Origin: Riptortus pedestris
Taxonomy: Eukaryota > Arthropoda > Insecta > Hemiptera > Alydidae
NCBI GenBank assembly: GCA_019009955.1
Contig: CM032229.1
Location: 7,856,001 to 7,920,000, forward strand
Direction of reading: 5' to 3'
Length of the DNA stretch: 64,000 bases
Of the stretch, positions 21,068-32,947 are shown one piece after another. The translations under genes were made by a program, and so were the position numbers. Positions within the stretch are counted from its first letter, which is position 1; the number at the start of each line of letters is the position of its first letter. The notes beneath the pieces were generated by a model. That model did not search any database and was not told where the DNA came from. It saw only the letters and a program-made list of their open reading frames with translations.

Positions 21068-21640
21068 TAGCTCAGATACCCGGCTTCGCTCGGGAATTCA
21101 TTTGAGACTGAATGGTGATGGTATTTTTTTGGCAAGGCTTTACTTTGCACAATATTTTGACATTTACCCGTCCCAGTGTTTAGTTTAAATACCCGTCGTT
21201 TCTGTGGATTTGTTAATAATAAAATTATTTTTTTATGTAAGACTTCACTGTTATCCATATTGTCATATTTCCCGTTTCCTGTGCATTATGCATAGATTTG
21301 AATTATTAAGCACAAAATATTAACATACATTTGAATTAATTTTTCCCGGTGAGGTACCTGTTAGTTCCAAAGAATTGTTGAGCAAATTTCTCTAAATAAT
21401 AAAATAAACAACTTTGTTATGTGCATATTTGCCGAAAAACCAATGTTCGTCTCAGAGAATATTAATCAATAGCCTAAAGTCTAAGTTGGGTTAGTAGTAA
21501 TATACATACCAAGTTTCATAAAATTCGGTTCTGCCGTTTATGCGTGAAAAGGTAACAAACAAACAAACAAACATACATGAAAGAAACAAAATGCAGTTTT
21601 GGTGTCTATGATATGTGAAACGAAAAGTTATTATATAGAT
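21067..21640 (-). mobile_element. F2 element, second of the tandem pair, internally shorter
   Basis: It begins with CTAGCTCAGATACCCGGCTT after a 40-bp TA tract. It keeps the 'gcgtgaaaaggtaacaaac' microsatellite region but stops at 'cgaaaagttattata', lacking the TACAGACAGAGG terminus. This copy is shorter by at least one ~300-bp interior unit. Confidence 0.6.
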
Positions 21641-21645
21641 ATATA

Positions 21646-21845
21646 TTTGTATTTCTCACCTATCGAACGGTATCTTCATAATGATCCATAACTTGATAGA
21701 ATTATGTCCAACCCCTTCGTTCCCACCCCAGAATACTTTTGTTATTAGTGTTCATCCTTCGTTGCAGAGTTTTCCAGAAATAAAATTTTTATTAGGGGTA
21801 AGTAAGTCTCGGGGTGACGTCTACACTTTCTACCCTAATCGGAGT
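21646..21845 (+). repeat. Repeat X, copy A, right part
   Basis: 'cgaacggtatcttcataatg', 'ccttcgttgc', 'ttattaggggtaagtaagtctcgg' match 26415-26605 in copy B. This piece and 19416-20100 are one repeat copy split by the F2 pair. Confidence 0.7.
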
Positions 21846-23610
21846 TGCAGTTGTAACAACTAGTTGTCCTCCCTGGAGCATAATAAAAAAATTGCAAATT
21901 TATTCTTTGTTACTGGAGATACAATTAAATGTATAGAAACATTTGGTTTATCATAAAAAAGTCTATAAACTATCTTCTTTTGATAGGATGGTATTTTTTT
22001 GAAACGTGTTATTGGAATGGTGATATCCAATATTACTTTTCATTAAAAACATTTCAAATAAAGAGTTTGAAAATATTTTGTTTGTTTAAAAGAAGTACAA
22101 GGAAGTCGTGTGCCCACAATTTAATCAAACATAAGCCTTCTGTTTTTGTCTACAGAGCTACCCTCTCACTGAAATATCCCTCTTCAAGAGATAAATATAG
22201 ACAATGTGGTTGTATTTTGAATTATCTGAGACGATAAGAATCAATAAATCCTGGTCCTGAAGGAGTGGGTCTATTCGTTAATTATCACTTCCTTCAACTG
22301 GAGTCTAGATATGAAGGTAAAGAAATTATAAGAACTTCGAAAGTCTTATCACTGACTTTTTTTTGGGTATTTCCTCACTTCCTGTCCTTACTGATAGTGT
22401 GCGCTGTTTACGTCTACATCTAGACGCTTAGCTTGAACCCAAACAATCACATCATTAAATGAAGCAGCATAAACAAGCGGAAAATAAGAGAACACATTCA
22501 TAAATGCATAAAAACAACAGAAGACAAATGGTTATATTTATTAAGAAAAAAAGAATTTGTATGAAATACTTTTGTATATTAACGAAAAGGAATAATTTAT
22601 TTCTGAACAATCATATTTAATCGTCTGACAATATTTATTCAATTGTAATTATTTATGTCCTCTTTACGCCATTCAGGTAATCTGGACGGTTATTCACAGG
22701 TTTTCACCCTTTTTCTTACTAAGGATTTTTTTTTTCTGTGAGTTCGTCACTAAATAAATTACTGTTGCACACATGGAAATCGGCCATCGGACTCTAGGTT
22801 TACCAAGTGTAGTAAACGCCTTAACTGACCCTACCCTGAATCTCAAAACACATTTGTACGCACACCTTTGATATACTTTTCCCGTATATCAATGATGAAA
22901 CAGAAAGTAATCAGCTGCTAGCCTGAACAATAAATGAATTGAAATCAGTAGATGACTATATAGCCATTTAGAAATGCCTACCTGGCATTCGATTTACGTT
23001 CGTGATTTCCGTGAGCTCTTGAAGAGTTACCAAGGACGGCATAAGACAAGTATTCAATAAATAAATTCAAGTTTTAAAGGCTGAGTTTGATTTTAGATTG
23101 CACTATTCATACATTGGAATTTGATACAAATTCCACCCGGAATTAAGTCATTTCATTGAATTAATATAAATTAATATCCTTTTTAAATAATTTATAAATA
23201 GTCTTTAATTGGTTTAATTTTCTCCGAATTAGCTCTATCGACCAGTTATGGTTTTCTCCTACAGAACAAAACTGTTGCCTATCTCCTTCATTATAGTCCA
23301 GTACTAACGTTTCCGATGTGGCTAACTTAATGAATGGGTGGCCTTCCTGTCCCTGTTCATCTAAATATTTTATAATTGTTGTTATATGCTAATGGTTCTC
23401 TAACCCAAATATTTACCAGGATATTTGTATTTTTTTAGTTTTCGGTCTTTAGTCAACACCTACTCCAACTCATACAATTTTCACTTAAGGCAACTCTCAA
23501 CGAAGAAGATACGCCTAGCTCAAATTCCTTGCCCTGCTTACATGGGGCTTCTTACTGCGAGAGAAATAGGGCATATATCGTGGCTTATATTACACAGATC
23601 TAAGCAATTA
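21846..23610. other. Intergenic DNA with one SINE
   Basis: No convincing gene. A 102-codon frame at 21929-22237 has AT-driven composition and no recognisable domain. A decayed SINE lies at 22690-22850. At 23400-23460 there is an F1-like phrase ('ccaggatatttgtatttttttagttttcggtc'). Confidence 0.45.
22690..22850 (-). repeat. tRNA-derived SINE (family S-A), decayed
   Basis: On the minus strand it shows the family body: 'taaataattta', 'gtgacgaactcac', 'aatcctta..' and a decayed head 'ggtttaccaag', matching the order seen at 45798-45993. Confidence 0.4.
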
Positions 23611-23624
23611 TAACATAACTATAC

Positions 23625-24402
23625 TGTTGCTGCCTCGACATACTGATATAGAAAGACAAGCTAAATTAGCAGCCAGGCAAAGAACTGTGGACATCGACAG
23701 GCTGACTGCACAAGACATGAAACGGGTAATTAAAACACAAGTACTCAATAATGACTGGCTACAAACTCCGAGAAATTCTTGACAACCCAAACATAGGAAA
23801 ATCAAACCAGACGAGATGAAGTGGTGTCGACCAGGCATAGAATCGGACATTCACTCCTTACACATTGATAGCTGATAAACCGAAAAGATCGACCTACATA
23901 GACTCACTGCAACACAGTACTGAACATTAAACATCTCCTGACTGACTCCAGACTACGTGAACATCTCAACTTACCCAACGACTTGAACGAACTATTAACA
24001 GAAGGTAGCCCACATATAAATACACTCTTAAATCACTTAAAGACCATTGATATTTACAACAAACATTAAACCAGACCTACCCCACTCATTTCTCTGCATT
24101 TATAACTCAAATTATGTCACTAATTCGTGTGTGTGTTTTTGTGAACAATAGTGTGTAATACATTTTTAAACTTGTGCCTTAGACACTCTGCCTTAGATAG
24201 ATTTATCCCAAAAATTATAGTTTCACGTAGTTTTATTTTAACGCTTAATCAATTTTATTTCGCTATATTTTATACTAAGTTTTAATAATTTTGAAAACGT
24301 TTTTCCTCTATTTCAACACTTTAATTTAGAAAATTGGAAATAAATGTTACTGTGCGACATCGCCTAGTCGTGGAGCTCATCAAATAAATAAATAAAATAA
24401 CG
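23625..24402 (+). mobile_element. 5'-truncated LINE with (AAAT)n tail
   Basis: The frame first reads RHTDIERQAKLAARQRTVDI and LTAQDMKRVIKTQVLNNDWL, then after shifts RDEVVSTRHRIGHSLLTH, LNIKHLLTDSRLREHLNLPN and LNHLKTIDIYNKH-stop (about 24069). This is the tail of a jockey/I-type non-LTR polyprotein: 'H-x-x-IxGN..AD..AK' RNase H-like end, RxRIGH-x-x-LTH, C-terminal zinc region. A 3' UTR of about 330 bp ends 'cgtggagctcat' plus AAATAAATAAATAAA. It is truncated at its 5' side, with several stops. Confidence 0.7.
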
Positions 24403-25755
24403 TGGGTTGACGTCATCGGCGTGATATCTTCTTAGCTTACGCAGGACTTTTGATACATTTAATGGTCCGGCATTCCCTAGCATTAAAAAGTACTTTTAAA
24501 TGATTTTTGTTCGCTTATGTTATTGGTATTAGTATATCATATGACTGGATTCGTTGAATTCTACTTATTTACCTGTGGTTAAAGAGAATTTACTGGGAAG
24601 TCCTCAATGAAAATATGCCACTAAGAAGACCCCCCCCCTCCAAAAAACAGTAAAAGAAAAAGAATTTGTAAGCTCTCGTTGTCTCGTGGTTCTTCCAATG
24701 ACCTGTATAAGAGAGTAACCGAGTCAAAATAAACATTTTTAAGGTTAGCAAATGATGGAGGGTGAATGCTAAGATTGTCTCGTCTTAAGGGTAAAATTTC
24801 CCGAGATGGGCTTCCATTGTTGCCACATTCTGATGGTAGATCCATCTTATTAGGCCAAAGCTCCTTTGGGTCACCTGCCAACTTATTTGCCAACAAGGCA
24901 TCTCGCATTTCGTTTATCTCCTCTTCCTAATCCCTCAGGAAATGGGATTCGAATTAATGAGCTATTGGAAACGATTTAATTCAATATAATAAAAAAAAAT
25001 CCGCTTCCCAAACTTCACACGGATAGATTATATTTAAAAAAAAAACATATAAAATAATAATTGCATATTTATCTGAGGTGATTTTCCTTACAATCATAAA
25101 AAAAAAAAAAAAATAATTAAAACAGAAATCAACTCACAAGGTTCCAACGGAAGAATTTATTGTTGATCCGTTTGTCAGAAAAATAAGGCCTTTTTTCACG
25201 TGATAAGTTCGCTGAAAATTTCCTGGACCGGAAGATGACCAAATCATTATAATTTTTTTAATTTATATTACATAGTCTTTCATATTCAATCAAAAATTTA
25301 GTAATTGAAGTTTTAATATTGATTCCCCGCACTAACCTTAATACGGGGACTGCGTTAACTTAACAGATTTCCCACTAGCTGATTTGGCACACTAATGATC
25401 TCATCTCCCCACATTTGTTTTATATCTAAGAAGGGTCCCCTCACTGATTTGAACGAAAGTTATTTAATGTGAAGTCCCTAATGAAAAACAAGTTCTGTTA
25501 AAGCGAGGAAATGCACTTCTCACGCGTTTGTCTAAAAAAAAAAGTTTTTTCCAGAAAGTAGTCAGGTGTTTTGAAGTTTTTTATTCAAAAGATCTCGGTG
25601 ATCCAGTTGGTAGTGTTATTTTTTTGTAACCACAAGATCTCGAGAACGAATCTCACCGGGAGTGACTATTTTTTTTAAGTTTTTTTTTTTTTTTCTAGGG
25701 GGTTAATATTAATAAATAAATAAAAAGTTCTTTTTAAGTTATTGGCATTTAATTA
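24403..25755. other. Intergenic DNA; F1 5'-end scrap and a coding-like fragment
   Basis: A scrap of F1 5' end (GGGGACTGCGTTAACTTAAC, AGATTTCCC) lies near 25345-25384. Otherwise only homopolymer A/T runs and the coding-like fragment at 24640-24926 were seen. Confidence 0.45.
24660..24926 (-). pseudogene. Coding-like fragment, unidentified
   Basis: A minus-strand frame of about 90 codons opens with EEEINEMRDALLANKLAGDP and continues KELWPNKMDLPSECGNNGSP, with balanced composition quite unlike AT-noise. It starts straight after a possible acceptor (ttag|GAAGAGG) and runs into a poly-G stretch. Perhaps an exon or a decayed transposon fragment; no family recognised. Confidence 0.25.
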
Positions 25756-26604
25756 CTAACGTGTTCCATATTTTTATAGAAAATTTGAATGTTCTCCTTC
25801 AAAAATATAATAGGTAAAAGGAAATATTTAATATTATACCAGAATATTATTATTAATTGAATACATAAGTTTATAATAATTATAAATAGTATCAATAATA
25901 ATGCAGAAAATTCTATAAGTAGAAGTGGGGATTTACTCTCAGCTGCAAAACTACAAATAACTCGCTTAATATTTAAGCTATGAAAAAAAAATGAATAGAT
26001 GAACAATTATAGACCATCCATGGTTTAACAAGGCTGATTCTATAACATGTTTTTTGATACAATTTACAATAACGGAGATATTTTGAATTTTTGAAACCTG
26101 CAGAGCCATCAAGACTCTAGCCGAAAGGTTAGGCTTCGTTCCACCAACAAACAACTGTCCACCAATCAGTCGCCATTACAATTTAATTGAAAAATTGAAT
26201 GTTAACCTTTTGGGTTCAGATATTGGTCTTAATCGGGTTCGACCTCCGCGTGGACAATATGGACTCCCTTTAGTGATGAACCCGTTAAATAAAATCCTTA
26301 GTCCCACCCTGGCTAGAAAACGTACTTAACCTGTCCGGAAGAGCCTTTGTAGTATAAAATGAAAACTAATAATTAACATAAATTAAAATTTTTAAATCAT
26401 GTATTTTTACTTTTTTGTATTCCTCATCTAACGAACGGTATCTTCATAATGATTCATAACTTGATAGAATTATGTCCAACCCCTTCGTTCCCGCCCCAGA
26501 ATACTTTTGTCATTAGTGTTCATCCTTCGTTGCTGAGCTTTCCAGAAATAAAATTCTTATTAGGGGTAAGTAAGTCTCGGGGTGACTTCTAAACTTTCTA
26601 CCCT
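25756..26604 (+). repeat. Repeat X, copy B (unfilled)
   Basis: Collinear with 19416-20100 joined to 21646-21845. Where copy A holds the F2 tandem pair, copy B has only about 20 bp of AT-rich sequence near 26395-26420 (TCATGTATTTTTACTTTTTT). It also contains the S-A SINE at 26197-26345, so the SINE is older than the duplication or is part of repeat X. Confidence 0.7.
26197..26345 (+). repeat. tRNA-derived SINE (family S-A) in repeat X copy B
   Basis: Same position in repeat X as the SINE at 19895. B-box-like GGGTTCGACCTCCG, body 'gtgatgaacccgttaaataaaatccttag' and 'tccaccctggctagaaaac' tail. Confidence 0.5.
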
Positions 26605-26885
26605 AATTGGAGATACTTTTTCCCCATTTCCCCGGGTTGGATATACCTCCTTCCCTCCTCCGTTGGACCCTTAGGGTTGTAAGGATTAGTATTCACTTCA
26701 TTAATTTGTTCCTGAGAAAATTCATTTTCCTTCGGTAATACAGGATGATCCTTGTAATAGGGAGATCGTGGGCCGACAGTTACCTCCACTATTTCCAATA
26801 TAGTTAAATATTTTTTCAGTTTTTCCTGGAATAAGTACTTGTTTTTAATTACGCTAGCCCTCAGGTTTTAAGATCTTCAACAATC
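26605..26885 (-). other. Open minus-strand frame, proline-rich, unidentified
   Basis: From 26798 to 26598 the minus strand encodes 66 codons beginning MEIVEVTVGPRSPYYKDHPV and ending PGEMGKKYLQLG. It is charged and proline-containing, but short, without a domain, and overlaps the end of repeat X. Possibly a gag-like or chance frame. Confidence 0.15.
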
Positions 26886-27201
26886 ATCTCCCTCTCCCCT
26901 CTCTCTCTCTCTCTCTCTCCCTCTCCCTCTCTCCCCCTCATTCTCTCCCTCTCCCTCCCCCCAAGTAACTATAGTTGCAACTAAAAATACAGTTACAATT
27001 ACTAGCTGTAGTTGTTTTTGGAACTACCGAGTTTCTCAACTCTTAACTATAGTTGTGAAATTGCAATTAATTACTTTAGTTGAAAAGTAGTTGAAATTGC
27101 CCATTATCAATAACTAATTACATTAGTAGTTGTAACTATATTTCAACTAATGTAGTTGTAACTTGTAATTGTAATTACAATCTTGCCCAACTCTGCTGAG
27201 G
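26886..27201. repeat. (CT)n tract and hAT-like end rich in TAGTTG/CAACTA
   Basis: A pyrimidine (CT)n tract (26886-26955) is followed by alternating TAGTTGTA/CAACTA-type sequence. It ends at about 27201 as CAATCTTGCCCAACTCTG. Read on the minus strand, CAGAGTTGGGCAAGATTG is a hAT-type terminus. The opposite terminus was not found, so this is a single end or fragment. Similar TAGTTG/ACTACTTTT sequence occurs at 60980-61160. Confidence 0.4.
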
Positions 27202-29169
27202 AGCTTTTTTTGTAATTTATTTTACATGGTTACTAACTATACCATCCGGTCTGAAATTAATTCTAATTTTATGCCTTTTAATTAGTACTTCCTTTTTATT
27301 CTAATATATAATAAACCTGGTAATATATGAAAGAACTATAGGACTAGAAATACCTTAGTAGACCAGGGTAGCTGTTCCTTGAGAGGCGGGCAAGGCATGG
27401 GGTGCTATTTTCCTGGAGTAGGATCGATGGACATTTGAATTCATGAGTTGAACCCCAATAGCTGATTGGCCTTAAAGGGAAATCTGCTCATAAACGTAAG
27501 AAGTATTGTATGAGAAATACCTTATTATACTAGAGCGGCCGATATGTGAGCCGAGCTGATGAGGTGTTGATCCCCCACCGGCGATAGCTTTCACTCCAAA
27601 TACCAACTACCTTTGCCCCTTATCAACTATTTACCATTGAACCTTATCAAGAAAGCGGTAAACCTCAACCACCTTTCAACAAATCCTATTTTTATTCCGA
27701 CGGATCTTATCGCTGATTATTTTCCGCGCGGTCTCAAGATTTAGAGTCCGGAAGAATGGAAAGCAATCTTTGCCACACAATGATAACAATTTATTTTTAG
27801 CCAGGATTACATATGGGAAAAATGCCTGTACGGACGAAGAAGGAGACAAAATAATGCCAGAAAATAAGCGAAACGGACAGGAATTTGCTTTATCATATTG
27901 CATTATAATTGAAAACTCATTTTGTTTTATTAGTAGCTACAAATAGCTATATTCCTCAATAATTCCGGCGAATTAATAACTTTAAGGAATGTAGGCCAAA
28001 TGATGGCTGTTAGTGGAAGCTCAATCCAATCCAGGGTTTAAAGTCTGTCAGCGTAAACTAAGCAGATTTCTCAGTAGTGTTGTTGGAGGTTAACAATATT
28101 GTGTACTTGGAAAGAAGAAAACGTCCAATTCTCCACTAGTTTTGTTTAAAACTTGTGAAGACTTTGTCTGTGAGACGGAGAGGTTTCTGCCAAAATGAGC
28201 AATTGGAAATGCAGAGTCGTGTCCTGCTGAGTCGCCAGTAGTCGCCCCCAACCCGTAGCCCTACCATCAATTATATAGCCGAGGAAGGAACTATGTTAAA
28301 TAATAGGAATTTTAATTATGCCATATGGAAGTTTTTCATGTTCAAAATATGTATATATTTATTTAGGTATTATCTGATTTTATCTATATTTTAAAGTAAT
28401 TAAATTATGTTTTGGCTGAGATTTTAGTATTTTTAAGCAGGGACAATTAGTAAGACTGATTTTAGTCATTTTATTTAGGTTAAACCATTTAAAATGTAAT
28501 TATTGGATCCATCCACATGGCCTTAAACATGTTGTTTATTTGTTTTGTTGTTAGCACCTGATGATGGAAGCCAAGGCCTCCGTTACCATATGTGCAAAGT
28601 GTGCAATGCACACGGGCCCCATCCTTTAAGGGCACCAAAACCAAGGGCCCAAAAAAAATTTAGATTTTATTCTGTTTATTTCATTTTGATATTTTAGTCT
28701 ACAAATAAATATGACTTTTAAAGTTCAGTTCTTTGCTTTATTTCAAGCACCTACCTACCATAAAAAAAAAAGATAATTCAAAATGCCTTAAGGGGCGCCA
28801 AAATCCTTTAATGCACACAGACGCCAGTAGCCCTTACGGGGGCCCTGATGGGAGTTTAGTGCCAAAAAGGCCTAGTGCTTTAATAAAGAAATTGGTAGGA
28901 AGGCTTCCTGTTATTGAGACCTGTTTCCCATTGGTTCTGTTCACTTTTTAGATTGAATGACTGAGTTACTCAAATTAAAAAATTAATAAGTAGTGGTGAT
29001 TTTCTAAAAAAACAGAAAACGTAAATAACTAGTTTAATATCCGAGCTACGAGAAAATGTATAGAACAACAATTGTAGACCACTAAATGTATAATAAGATC
29101 TGTTCCTTCCATCCGATATAAGATCCTCGCCAACTGCAGTTGAAGAAACCTCCCAATCTGATCCCAAAA
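27202..29169. other. Intergenic DNA with repeat scraps
   Basis: Holds an F1 3'-end fragment (27407-27489: 'ggatcgatggacatttgaat', 'atagctgattggccttaaag', 'ggaaatctgct'), an F1 5' scrap near 28050, a relative of the 10174 hairpin at 28104-28160, and a GGGCCCC-rich pair near 28600-28860 that may be ends of a small hAT element. No gene recognised. Confidence 0.45.
28590..28862. repeat. Possible small hAT-type element with GGGCCC-rich ends
   Basis: Left 'cacacgggccccatcctttaagggcaccaaaa' and right 'ccttaaggggcgccaaaatcc' plus 'gcccttacgggggccc' share GTGTGCA and AAGGG-GCxCC blocks in opposite orientation. No clear target duplication was found, so the boundaries are uncertain. Confidence 0.25.
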
Positions 29170-29905
29170 TCAGATATTGAGCCTGTACTCGACTTGTATA
29201 CGTATATATATATACTTGTCTGTTACTACTCTAGCGGTCGCAATTTTTTATTGATCCACACGAAACTTATAAGTGTTTCATGCAAAACTGAAGATTAAGT
29301 TCATTAACGCCTGAAATAGGAGCTGTTGGAGGCTTAATTAAACCAATCTTATTGCAAATTTAATTGTCTATAAATGGTGATATATACATTTATTCTGCAG
29401 CTTGATTATTAACCGAGATATTTACATTATTTTAGTTTTCAGCCTTCAATGAACTCCCACTCCTCACATGTCATAGTCGTAATAAGCTGTTATATCATGA
29501 GCAAATTTCTTGTAAGCTTTAATACCAAATATAGTTTTCAAGAGTCCCTCCGCATAGTCCACGTTTTTAATGGCTGAATTTGACCAGTGTGGAGGAGGTG
29601 GTTAAGAAAGGGCGAATTCGAAAATTCAAAATATCTTCGTTATTAGGTGTTGTATTGAAGCATGTTATTGAACCAATCTTCTTAAGCTATTGATGCTCTA
29701 CAATTGTAGTTCTACACATTTTTCCGTAGTTTAAATATTAAGCGAGTTATTCGTACTTCCTTGATTTCTGCCTTCAGTCTCCCCACTTCTGCTTGTCGGA
29801 TTTCAATTTAGAACTAGAAAATACATTGGGAGAAGAGATAAATAGTGTGTCATACCAGCAGGTGGGAAATATGTTTAGTTCACGCAACCCCTGCGTGGCG
29901 GACTT
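29170..29905 (-). mobile_element. F1 element, 5' subtype copy
   Basis: The left end keeps 'atattgagcctgtactcgac' but no palindrome; a short TA tract (29200-29213) is followed by 'tctagcggtcgcaa'; the right end is CGCAACCCCTGCGTGGCGGA. The 5' third includes 'gtgtgtcataccagcaggtggg', the subtype also seen at 175-413 and 4250-4613. Confidence 0.6.
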
Positions 29906-30153
29906 CATCAACCCAGAGCGAGACGACACGGCTGTTTCCGGCAAACAAGCCTCAAAGCCTTGACAGTCGTGGGGAGAGGTGGAGAAATTGAAGAGGGTAG
30001 AGCTTCCCCTCCCAGCTGTCTCAAGAACCCCCCCCCCCCCCCCAGACCATGTTTCCATAACAACGCACAGTGGGCGGGAATTTATCTGACCATGAACTCT
30101 AATGCTCTTATTTAATCGTATTTATCCATAGAATTTATGTTTTGAAACTGGTT
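29906..30153. other. Intergenic, C-run
   Basis: Contains a run of 18 C (30030-30047), an error-prone homopolymer. A 94-codon minus frame across it is driven by the C-run and the F1 end. Confidence 0.5.
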
Positions 30154-30292
30154 TTAGCAGATTTCCCTTACGGGAAATCAGCTATTGAAGTCGTACTCAT
30201 AACGTGATTTTAGAAAAATTTCTTCAAATGTTCATCGATTCTATCCAGGAGATGACGAAAATGAGGTCCGTTCAAAACTGTATATATATATA
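30154..30292 (-). mobile_element. F1 element, left (3') part, split by the F2 cluster
   Basis: TTAGCA plus GATTTCCCTTACGGGAAATC, then the standard block to 'ggtccgttcaaaactgtatatata'. The copy stops in its (TA)n tract, where F2 begins (CTAG at 30295). The missing right part is found 7.8 kb away at 38092-38581. Confidence 0.75.
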
Positions 30293-30294
30293 TA

Positions 30295-31352
30295 CTAGCT
30301 CAGATACCCAGCTTCGCCCGGGAATTCATTTGAGGCTGAATGGTGATGGTATATTTTTTAGCAGGCTTTACATTACACAATATTTTGACATTTAACCCGT
30401 CCCAGAGTTAAGGATTGATACCCATCTTTGCCGTGGATTTGCTAATAATAGAATTATTTGTTCGATAAGGCTTCGTAGTCTTCGATATTTTTATATTTCC
30501 CGTCTCTTATACATGTAAATATGGTGAACTTTTATTTCAGGCCTCCCTTTCAACCCCCCCCCCCCGTTCGAACCTAAAAATTTTAATATAATTTATAATC
30601 ATGGAAGAGAATTAATGCTAATTGACATACCGAGTTTTGTTAAGTTCGGTTCACCCGTTAGTGCCCGCTAAAGTTTTAACATATATCTCGTTTATAATTC
30701 GGTATACGAAAAAAGTGAATATAACAAAAGTTACTCTAAATAACAAAATAAACAACTTTTGCTATGTTTATATTTGCGGAAAAACCAATAGGAAACAAAA
30801 TATCGCTATTTTTAATTTCAGGCTTCCCTTATAACCCCCACTCCTGGCCGACCAGAGAAATGTTGGTATGGCTTATTAAAATAGCGAGTTTGGTTTAGTT
30901 CGGTTGAGTCTTTTTTGGCAAATAATATTGTTGACTCCCGCTATAATTTTTAGCGTATAACGCTTTTAAACTTCGGTATACGACAAAAGTGTATATAACA
31001 AAAGTTACTCTTTAACTTATATAACAAAATAAACAACTTTTGTTATGTGCATATTTGCCAAAAAACCAATAGAAAACGAAATATCGCTATTTTTAATTTC
31101 AGGCTTCCCTTATAACCCCCACTCCTGTTCGCCTCAGAGAAAATTAATATAGCCTAAAGTCTAAGTTGGGTTAGTAGTAATATACATACCAAGTTTCATA
31201 AAATTCGGTTCAGCCGTTTATGCGTGAAAAGGTAACAAACAAACAAACAAACAAACAAACAAACAAAACACGAAAGAAACAAAATGCAGATATGGAAAAG
31301 TTATCGTGAAATTTCGCGAAAAAAATCAATGTACAGACAGAGGTTACAATTT
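30295..31352 (-). mobile_element. F2 Helitron-like element
   Basis: CTAGCTCAGATACCCAGCTT at the left, hairpin terminus; about three interior units, each with 'acaaaagttactct..aacaaaataaacaactttt' and 'cccttataacccccactcctg'. Then 'gcgtgaaaaggtaac' with an (AAAC)n tract (31234-31267) and TACAGACAGAGGTTACAATT at the 5' end. The TA tract to its right is shared with an oppositely oriented copy. Confidence 0.7.

Positions 31353-31405
<53 letters not shown>
31351..31405. repeat. (TA)n at the centre of an F2 inverted pair
   Basis: A pure TA tract flanked by mirror-image F2 5' ends (AGAGGTTACAATTTTATA to the left and TATAAAATTGTAACCTCT to the right). The inverted arms extend several hundred bases on both sides. 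Confidence 0.85.
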
Positions 31406-31409
<4 letters not shown>

Positions 31410-32756
31410 GTAACCTCTGTCTGTACATTGATTTTTTTCGCGAAATTTCACGATAACTTTTCGTTTCACATGTCATAGACACCATAACTGCATTTTGTTT
31501 TTTTGGTGTCTGTTTGTTTGTTTGTTTGTTTATTTGTTTGTTTGTTTATTTGTTTGTTTGTTTGTTTGTTACCTTTTCACGCATAAACGGCTGAACCGAA
31601 TTTTATGAAACTTAGTATGTATATTACTACTAATCCAACTTAGACTTTAGGCTATATTAATATCCTCTGAGACGAACAGGAGTGGGGGTTATAAGGGAAG
31701 CGAGAAATTAAAAATAGCGATATTTCGTTTCCTATTAGTTTTTGGCAAATATGGACATAACAAAAGTTGTTTATTTTGTTATTTAGAGTAACTTTTGTTA
31801 TATACACTTTTTTCGTATACCGAATTATAAACGAGATATAAGCTAAAACCTATAGCGAAAGTGAACAATTTTATTTGGGACAAAAGACCCAACCGAAATA
31901 AATAAAACTCGGTATGTGTATTAGCACTAACGCTATCATTATAACAAGCCATACCAACATTTCTAGGGACGGACAGGAGTGGGGGTTGTAAGGAAGGCCT
32001 GTATTTAAAAATAGCGGTATTTCGTTATCTATTCTTTTTTCTGCAAATATGAACATAACAAAAGTTGTTTATTTTGTTATTTAGAGTGACTTTTGTTATA
32101 TACACTTTTTTCGTATACCGAATTATAAACGAGATATACGCTAAAACCTATAGCGGAAGTGAACAATTTTATTTGGGACAAAAGACCCAACCGAAATAAA
32201 TAAAACTCGGTATGTGTATTAGCACTAACGCTTTCATTATAACAAGCCATACCAACATTTCTAGGGACGGGCAGGAGTGGGGGTTGTAAGGAAGGCCTGT
32301 ATTTAAAAATAGCGGTATTTCGTTATCTATTCTTTTTTCTGCAAATATGAACATAACAAAAGTTGTTTATTTTGTTATTTAGAGTGACTTTTGTTATATA
32401 CACTTTTTTCGTATACCGAATTATAAACGAGATATACGCTAAAACCTATAGCGGAAGTAGAGATGGGCGAAGGGTAAATACCCAAAAGGTAAAAACCCGG
32501 GTATTTTCCCAAATGGGTAAATACCCGGTATTTATGTGGGAAAAAACCCAAGTCATGGGTATTTTCGTTTTTTACAGTAAATGCCACACCTTTTATTAAT
32601 TTTTACATTCTTATGAACAAATGCAATATAAACTATACCTTCATTATTTCGCGAGTTATGAATAAACTGAGGTTTGATTAAAAAATCTGTAAATAATGAG
32701 ATAAAAGCGAGGAAATAAAACAAAGCCAATATTGAAACAAAAGAAATTTACATAAT

Positions 32757-32896
32757 ATAATAATAATAATTATTAACTATAATAATTAATAATTATTAAC
32801 TATAACAATAAATAATTATTAACTATAATAATTAATAATTATTAACTATAACAATAAATAATTATTAACTATAATAATTAATAATTATTATTTATT
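32757..32896. repeat. AT minisatellite, ~44-bp unit
   Basis: Units of TTATTAACTATAATAATTAA and TTATTAACTATAACAATAAA alternate about three times, giving a period near 44 bp. It lies inside the hAT MITE. Confidence 0.8.
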
Positions 32897-32947
32897 TATA
32901 TATAATTATTCAACAAAAGAAAGGTTTGGAGGCAACTAGTCTCTATT

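Noticed and set aside
20958..21188. ORFs rich in YIYIYI (also at 10702, 31210, 40348, 42309, 45446)
   Set aside because: They are translations of (TA)n microsatellites fused to F1 or F2 ends; no protein evidence.
30030..30047. C-runs (also 7548, 9990, 51260, 58131, 62337) as functional quadruplex elements
   Set aside because: Simple homopolymers near repeats; no multiple G-tract pattern.
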